A stretch of 64,000 nucleotides of DNA, taken from CAWFLT01 sp963816795 (GTDB taxonomy: Bacteria > Acidobacteriota > Vicinamibacteria > Vicinamibacterales > SCN-69-37). Location of the stretch: positions 696,828 through 760,827 of the forward strand of contig CAWFLT010000006.1 in NCBI GenBank assembly GCA_963816795.1, read 5' to 3'. The notes beneath the pieces are model-generated. The model did no database searches. It had not been told where the DNA came from and was given only the letters and a program-made list of their open reading frames with translations. This document shows, in pieces, positions 58,576 to 64,000 of this stretch (position 1 is the stretch's first letter; every line of letters begins with the position of its first letter). Position numbers and translations under genes: made by a program.

Positions 58576-60806
58576 CTTCGGGAAGGCACACGGAACTCGC
58601 CGATGACCTGCCGCTTCATGATGTCGCCGAAGATGTGCTGCTGAATCTGCTGGTTGCCGAGATTCAGTGATCTTCAGCGCCACGGCGTAGCGGCCGCCGA
58701 ACTTCAGCCGACCGTCAGGTTCACCGACGTGTAGGCCTCGGTCGTGCCGTGGTAGCGCGCGTCGAGCACGTCCTGCCAGAACGCGTCGGACGCGTGGTTG
58801 ACCGAGAGCGTGCCGAACGCGTTCGCGCCCGTGTAGCGTCACGCCGATGTTGAACAGGTGGTTCGACGGCAGGTTGATTTCCTGCAGCGCCTGCTCCTCG
58901 GTCAGCCCCGGGAACGTCGGGATCGGATCGGCCTGATACGAGTAGTTCACGAACGCGGTGACGCTTCGGCGTGATCGAGCCGTCGACGCCGAGCTCGATG
59001 CCCTTGCTCTTGACCTTGCCGAGGTTCGTCGTAGGTGAACTGGCTCGGGAATCGGATGCCGGACGCGTAGATCCCGGCCCAGATCAGCGCGCCGGGCACC
59101 GGACCGAGCCCCGGGAATCCGGGCGGCGGCGGCGCGCGGTCCCCACTCGGCGACTTGCGTGAAGAGAATCTGGTCCGAGAAGTTGTTGTAGTACCACGCG
59201 GCCGAGACCGTCGCGCGATCGCGGACGTGCGCGGTGTACGCGATCTCGAACGCGTCGATGTGCTCCTCGGTCAGGTCCGGATTGCCGACCGCCGCCGTCG
59301 GCACGTAGTAGATCGCGCTGCCGTACGCCGGGTTGATCACGCCGAGCGGCAACGGCGTGGCGATCGTCGTGTCCAGGTTGTTGTTGACCATCGACGGCGC
59401 GCGGAACGCGCGGTTGTAGGTCACGCGAATCGACTGATCGGCTTGCGGCTTGAACACGACCGCCACGCGCGGCGAAAACACGGCGTTGTCGATCGAGCTG
59501 AACTTGTCCACGCGCGCGCCGGCGACGAGCCGCATCCACGCGTCGATCAGGAACTCGTCCTGGATGTACGCGCCGCCTTCGGTGCGCGAGTCCTCGCCCG
59601 GCGCAATCGTCAGCTCGAACCGGTTGAAGCGCAGGTTGCCGCCGTAGGTCAGCACGTGCTTCGCCGCGACGACTCGCGTGTCGCCGGCCTCGACGTCGAA
59701 CGTCTTGGTGTCGAAGGTCGAGCCGATCGGCGTGCCGGTCGGATCGATGCTGACGCAGATTGGTCGCCTCGCCGTCGAGCACGTTCATGAACGCCTGCAG
59801 CTGGAAGGCGTTCCTGCGTGTACGTCGACCTTGCCGTAGCCCATCGTCGCGCCGCCGTCGATGTCGAACGGACCGATGCCGGTGTGCATGATGCCGTCGG
59901 TGCCGCCGATGCCGCCGGAGAACTGACAGCTTCTGCGTGCCGTCGGCGAAGTCGTAGTCCACGCGCACGTCGAACTTCGGCTGCTCGCGTGCCCTGATTC
60001 TCGTACGGCGGATACGGCGTCGGGCGTGGCCGCCGTTCGGGACGTTGCCGATCGGCCGCGCGAACGCGTCCGACGCGTAGATGCCCGGCCGAGATCTTGT
60101 ACGCCCACCGATCGTTGGCGGCTGCGCGTGCGTGCCGCGCACGTAGAAGAGCGAGCCGGCAGCTCGCCGTTGTCGGCGACCTCGCGGTCGAACCCGCCGA
60201 CGCCGAACGTCACCGTACGTGCCCGCCATCTCGCGCGGCGACTTGGTGATGACGTTGACGACGCCGTTGAGCGCGTTGGCGCCCCAGATCGGCCGACGCC
60301 GGCCCGCGGATCACTTCGATCCGCTTGATCTCGTCGAGCGTTCGACGGCACGAAGTCCCACATCGTGAAGCCGAAGAAGTCCTGATAGACGCTGCGGCCG
60401 TCGACGACGGTCAGCTGCGACGTCGCCAGCGAGCTCGTGGCGCCGCGGCTGGTGACGTTCACGTCGCGCGCGGAGATCTGCGTGATGTTCACGCCCGGCA
60501 CGTTGCGCAGGAGATCCGCGTAGTTGCTCGACGGCGCGACCGCGAGCGCCGCGGGCCCGATGACCGTCATCGTCGCCGGCGCGTCGATGAGCTGCTGCTC
60601 GGTCTTCGACGCCGAGACGACGACGGTCTCCTTGTAGTTCACCTCCTGGGGATCGACGGGCTTGGCGGCGGCGTGCGGTGGCGCCTGGCTCTGGCCTTGA
60701 GGCTGGCTCTGACCGGCGGGCGGCTGGCGCCTGGCGGGCGGAGCCGGTCGGACGCGAAGATCAGCGCGAGCACCGCGCTCGCGACGGTCGAACGCATGTC
60801 ACTCAT
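58573..60806 (-). CDS. TonB-dependent receptor, many frameshifts
   Basis: About 745 residues after correction. Start ATG 60806 with AGGAGGT five bases upstream; signal MRSTVASAVLALIFAS. A TonB-box-like ETVVVSASKTEQQLIDAPAT leads to the plug (MTVIGPAALAVAPSSNYADL, LLRNVPGVNITQISARDVNV, TVVDGRSVYQDFFGF). The barrel includes SIRVTYNRAFRAPSMVNNNL, NPDLTEEHIDAFEIAYTAHV and NHLFNIGVTLHGRER and ends near FGDIMKRQVIGEFRV. No carboxypeptidase-like domain precedes the plug, so it differs from the receptors at 12.6 and 23.9 kb. Frame changes are frequent, for example near 60340, 60290, 60220, 60090, 59925, 59810, 59140, 59020, 58840 and 58590. The substrate is unknown. Confidence 0.85.
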
Positions 60807-60917
60807 GGGACCTCCTGCCGTCGCCCGTACATGACCAACGGGCACCACAGCGGCGCGCCGGGGGACGGCGTGTTCCAAGCGAAAGCGCGCCTATGATATG
60901 CGATTCAGATCGGTGCC

Positions 60918-61999
60918 GTGACTGCCCGTCCGATCGTCCCGCCGGCCGCCGACACCTCGCCGCCCTGCCGTCCGCACCGACTGGCCGGATCTGACCGACG
61001 AGGCGCTGCTCGATCTGCGGTTTCGCGAGCTGGGCCTGACGATCGAGGGCAGCTGGCTCGAGCCGCGCATCGCGCAGCTCTACGACGAACTGGCCGCGCG
61101 CGGCCTCACGTTCCGGCCGCACTTCTGGCTGTCGTCCGAGTGGTTCTCGCCGGACGGCGTGCCCGGCATCGCGATTCCGTTCTATCTCGCGCATCCGCGG
61201 CTGATGAAGCTCGAGAAGGCGCAGATGCTCGAGGTCGAGGGCGGCACGCCGGAGTGGTGCATGCAGATTCTGCGGCACGAAGCCGGCCACGCCTTCGACA
61301 ACGCGTACGAGCTTCGCAGCGCCGGCGGCGCCGCGTGCGGCTGTTCGGCAGGCCGTCGACGCCCTATCCGGATTTCTACCTGCCGCAAGCCGTACTCGAA
61401 GAGCTTCGTGCTGCATCTCGACTCCTGGTACGCGCAGAGCCATCCCGACGAGGACTTCGCCGAGACGTTCGCCGTGTGGCTGACGCCCGACAGCGACTGG
61501 CGCTCGCGGTACGCGGACTGGCCGGCGCTGCGGAAGCTCGAGTACATGGACGCGCTGATGCACGAGATCGCGGGCCAGCCGCCGGTCGTCGCCACGCGCC
61601 GCGCGGTCGAGCCGCTCGAGCGGCTGCGCACGACGCTGCGCAAGCACTACGCGAAGAAGCGCGCGCACTACGGCCTCGAGTACCCGAACTTCTACGATCG
61701 CGACCTGCGCCGCCTGTTCTCGGACGCGCCGCGAGTACCGCGCACAACCCGAAGGCCTCGCGCGTTCATCCAGCGATCCGCCGCGACGTCCGCCGCCTCG
61801 TCGCCGAATGGACCGGGCTCGTATCAATACACGATCGATCGCGTGATCGAGGACATGATCGCGCGCTCGCGACGAGCTGCACCTGCGCCTGAAGTATCCG
61901 GAGGACCGCACGAAGCTCGACTTCACGATGCTCGTGACGGTGCAGACGATGAACTACCTGCACTCGGGACGACATCGGGTGGCGCTGTGGAGCGGCTGA
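60918..61999 (+). CDS. Putative zinc-binding metallopeptidase (PF15887-like), several frameshifts
   Basis: About 360 residues. After a poorly read start the conserved text begins: DEALLDLRFRELGLTIEGSW, LTFRPHFWLSSEWFSPDGVP, then PFYLAHPRLMKLEKAQMLEV. The metal site HEAGHAFDNAY (HExxH) lies near 61276, and PDEDFAETFAVWLTP holds a possible third ligand. The C-terminal part (RKHYAKKRAHYGLEYPNFYD, LKYPEDRTKLDFTMLVTVQT) is typical of this family, which lacks a signal peptide and is probably cytoplasmic. In other genomes, as I recall, it occurs near ATP-grasp ligase genes; here one lies 22 kb away. Frame changes near 60960, 61330-61395, 61735 and 61875. Start GTG 60918 is uncertain. Confidence 0.78.
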
Positions 62000-62022
62000 T
62001 AACGCAGTCAGAGACGTACGAC

Positions 62023-63401
62023 GTGTCGCGTGGCGGATCGGTCGCCGTCGGTCGTGCTTCCTCAGCCGTCGCACCGGCGATCGCCGGCGTGGCTCGATCC
62101 GTATCGGCCGACCGCGCAGCAGATCATCGCCGAGTCGCAGCGAACGATTTCGCGTGGCAGCGGCTCGCTGAGGTGACCGACACGTACGGCCCTCGGCTCT
62201 CGGGATCGGAGGCGCTCGAGCGCGCGATCGACTGGGCGGTCGCGGCGATGAAGAAGGACGGCCTCGAGAACGTCCGCAAAGAACCGCGTGATGGTGCCGA
62301 AGTGGGTGCGCGGCCGCGAGAGCCTCGAGCTGCGTCGAGCCGGTCCGCCAGCCGCTCGCCGATGCTCGGCCTCGGCAACTCCGTCGGCACGCCGGCCGGC
62401 GGCATCGAAGGCCGACGTCGATCGTCCTCAAGAACTTCGACGATCTCGAACGCGCGCGCCGCCGACGTCAAGGGCCGCATCGTGCTGTTCAACGTGCCGT
62501 TCACGAACTACGGCGAGACGGTCGTCTACCGCGCGACGGGCCCGTCGCGCGGCGCGCGCGCTCGGCGCCATCGCGATGCTCGTCCGCTCGGTCGGGCCCG
62601 ACCGGCCTCCGCACGCCGCACACCGGCGCCACCGACTACGACGGCCGGCGCGCCGAAGATTCCGGCGGCCGCGATTCCGGCCGAGGACGCCGACCGCTTT
62701 CAGCGCCTGCAGGACTCGCGGCGTCACGATTCGCGTGAAGCTCTCGATGGAGGCGCACTTCGATGCCGACGCGCAGTCCTACAACGTCGTCGGCGAGATG
62801 CGCGGCCGCGAGCTGCCCGAACGAGATCGTGTCGTCGGCGGCCACTTCGATTCGTGGGACCCCGGCGCCGGCGCCAGCGACGACGGCGGCGGCTGCGTCG
62901 TGACGTGGGAAGCGCTGCGGCTGATGAAGAAGCTCGAACCTGCGGCCGCGGCGCACGGTGCGCGTCGTGCTGTTCACGAACGAGGAGAACGGCGGCCGCG
63001 GCGGCAACGGCTATCGCGACGCGCACAAGGCCGAGCTCGCGCAACCACGTGCTGCTGATGGAGTCGGACGGCGGCGTCTTCGATCCGGCCGGCTTCGGCT
63101 TCACCGGACCCGAGCCGGCGCGCGCGGACGGTGACGACGATCGCGAGCGCTGCTGACGCCGCTTGGCGCGCACCGCATCCTCGCCGCCGGCGGCGGCGCC
63201 GACATCGAGCCGTCGGCCGCGGCGGCCAACATTCCGATGATGTCGCACGTCGTGACCGGCGACTACTTCCTGATCCACCACACCGCCGCCGACACGATCG
63301 CGCGCATCACGCCGAAGCAGATGTCCGACAACGCCGCGGCGATCGCGGTGATGGCGTACGTCGTCGCGGATCTGCCGTGGAGGCTGGGGACGGAGAAGTA
63401 A
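62023..63401 (+). CDS. M28-family metallopeptidase (CPQ-like), many frameshifts
   Basis: About 460 residues after correction, similar to mammalian carboxypeptidase Q in layout. Seen: DFAWQRLAEVTDTYGPRLSG and SEALERAIDWAVAAMKKDGL, then a protease-associated insert (AADVKGRIVLFNVPFTNYGE). The zinc motifs are GGHFDSWDPGAGASDDGGGC, VLFTNEENGGRGGNGYRDAH (Glu pair) and ILAAGGGADIEPSAAAANIP with a late His in DYFLIHHTAADTIARITPKQ. It ends AYVVADLPWRLGTEK. Frame changes lie near 62140, 62285, 62330, 62415, 62555, 62610, 62650, 62720, 62820, 62945, 63040 and 63125. The start near 62023 is a guess because the signal region is broken. It starts 23 bases after the zinc-peptidase gene. Confidence 0.82.
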
Positions 63402-63407
63402 CAGTGC

Positions 63408-63423
63408 CGGGTGCCGGCACCCG
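63408..63423. terminator. 16-bp palindrome between convergent genes
   Basis: CGGGTGCCGGCACCCG is a perfect palindrome a few bases after the M28 stop and two bases before the end of the partial ChaN-like gene. Its 14-bp core recurs at 43309. It may act as a two-way terminator or be a repeat of the REP type. Confidence 0.5.
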
Positions 63424-63424
63424 T

Positions 63425-64000
63425 TCAGTCCTTCCCCTTGATCGTGTAGACGAGATAATCCGCGCGACGCCGTTCGGCGGCGTCGGGCAGTGGGACATCG
63501 AGCGTCTCGACCGGAAGCATCGAGACGATGACCACGCGTTTGCCTGGCAGGCGCCGGCGGATCCGTTCCACCGTACCTGGCCGAAGTCGGCGTGAAACGC
63601 GCCGGTGACGTGCACCACCAGCGGCCGGAGCCCCGCGACCGGCACTCGCCGCGTTACACCTGCGCCACTGACTCGGCCATCGTTTCGTCTTTCAAACACT
63701 GCGCCAGGTCGTCCCGCTTCCGCGGTACCGGCCCGTGCTGTTCGTACCTGCCGCACCCGTCGTTTGCCCTCCCATTTCCTTCACGAACCGCTGGAAATAG
63801 GTGTCATCGGTCGGGCACGTAAGATCCTTCGCGAACAGATTTTTCTGCGCGTCCGTTTTCGACTGGAGGACGTCGAGCCCGCTTTTCGACACTTCTGCCG
63901 CGATCGTGCGCGGCACGTTGGCGGCCACGATCGGCCACTCCTTGCCAATCGCGAAGTCCACGAGCGGCTTGTAGTCCGTGCGGTAGCGCGGCCACGGCCG
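63425..64000 (-). CDS. ChaN-like heme-binding-family protein (N-terminus beyond window), frameshifted
   Basis: Only the C-terminal part is in the window. The first visible text (YKPLVDFAIGKEWPIVAANV, then PRTIAAEVSKSGLDVL) matches ChaN/DUF399 proteins (cofactor heme-binding family), in which the phrase VAANVPR is conserved. A middle part FQRFVKEMGGQT follows. The last third, in other frames, holds GLRPLVVHVTGAFHADFGQV and ends with LVYTIKGKD just before the stop at 63425. ChaN proteins are outer-membrane-attached lipoproteins linked to iron or heme uptake in some bacteria. Frame changes lie near 63965, 63750, 63680 and 63580. Confidence 0.7.

Overview
The window is one visibly GC-rich stretch of bacterial chromosome with about 50 genes. 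No rRNA, tRNA, CRISPR array or phage gene was recognised. The gene mix suggests an Acidobacteriota bacterium, perhaps of the Vicinamibacteria type: three TonB-dependent receptors (two with an N-terminal carboxypeptidase-regulatory-like domain), secreted M28 and M14 peptidases, a GH97 glycosidase, 3-keto-disaccharide-hydrolase-like and beta-propeller proteins, ABC-F and TRAP-TAXI genes, and many short hairpin repeats. No marker gene is present, so this placement is inference. Many genes are broken by single-base indels, most densely at 41.5-51.9 kb and 55.3-64 kb. The protein families are conserved across the breaks, so most look like sequence or assembly errors rather than decay.

Layout. 0-5 kb: the 3' part of a glycosidase-like protein, a Tat-exported beta-propeller, an ankyrin protein and a DoxX membrane protein. 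5-10.6 kb: protein-L-isoaspartate methyltransferase; a MarR regulator divergent from Lon protease across an intergenic region with three 16-bp repeats; and a BlaI/BlaR1-type pair with two clear operators. 10.6-18.2 kb: an MltF-like lytic transglycosylase, an Oar-like receptor and a GH97 glycosidase. 18.3-21.7 kb: a small membrane protein, a protein with three ComEA-like helix-hairpin-helix units, DUF1801, and a GT39-like glycosyltransferase. 21.7-23.8 kb: a c-di-AMP (ydaO-type) riboswitch candidate directly upstream of an APC-family transporter. 23.9-31.4 kb: a second receptor and several exported proteins. 31.4-33.9 kb: YtxH-type envelope proteins and an ArsR-like regulator/SRPBCC operon.

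34-41 kb: tryptophan 2,3-dioxygenase lies between two similar 108-110-bp inverted-repeat elements. It is followed by a DUF4097 lipoprotein and an acyl-carrier-protein module: malonyltransferase divergent from an Sfp-type phosphopantetheinyl transferase, which is followed by a metallophosphoesterase. That last pair resembles the mycobacterial PptT/PptH order. A 108-bp near-perfect palindrome sits exactly between the two and supplies the last codons of the transferase. An ATP-grasp ligase, a ferritin-like protein and a nitrilase-superfamily hydrolase follow. 41-64 kb: M28 peptidase, CPBP protease, M14 carboxypeptidase, an EttA/TAXI/TRAP gene run, a DUF2339-DUF3999 fusion, an ABC exporter, a serine hydrolase, a third receptor, a PF15887-type zinc peptidase, a second M28 peptidase and a partial ChaN-like protein.

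The most interesting items are the riboswitch, the transferase/phosphoesterase pair with its palindrome, the inverted-repeat elements around the dioxygenase gene, and the repeat-based operators at the marR/lon and blaI promoters.
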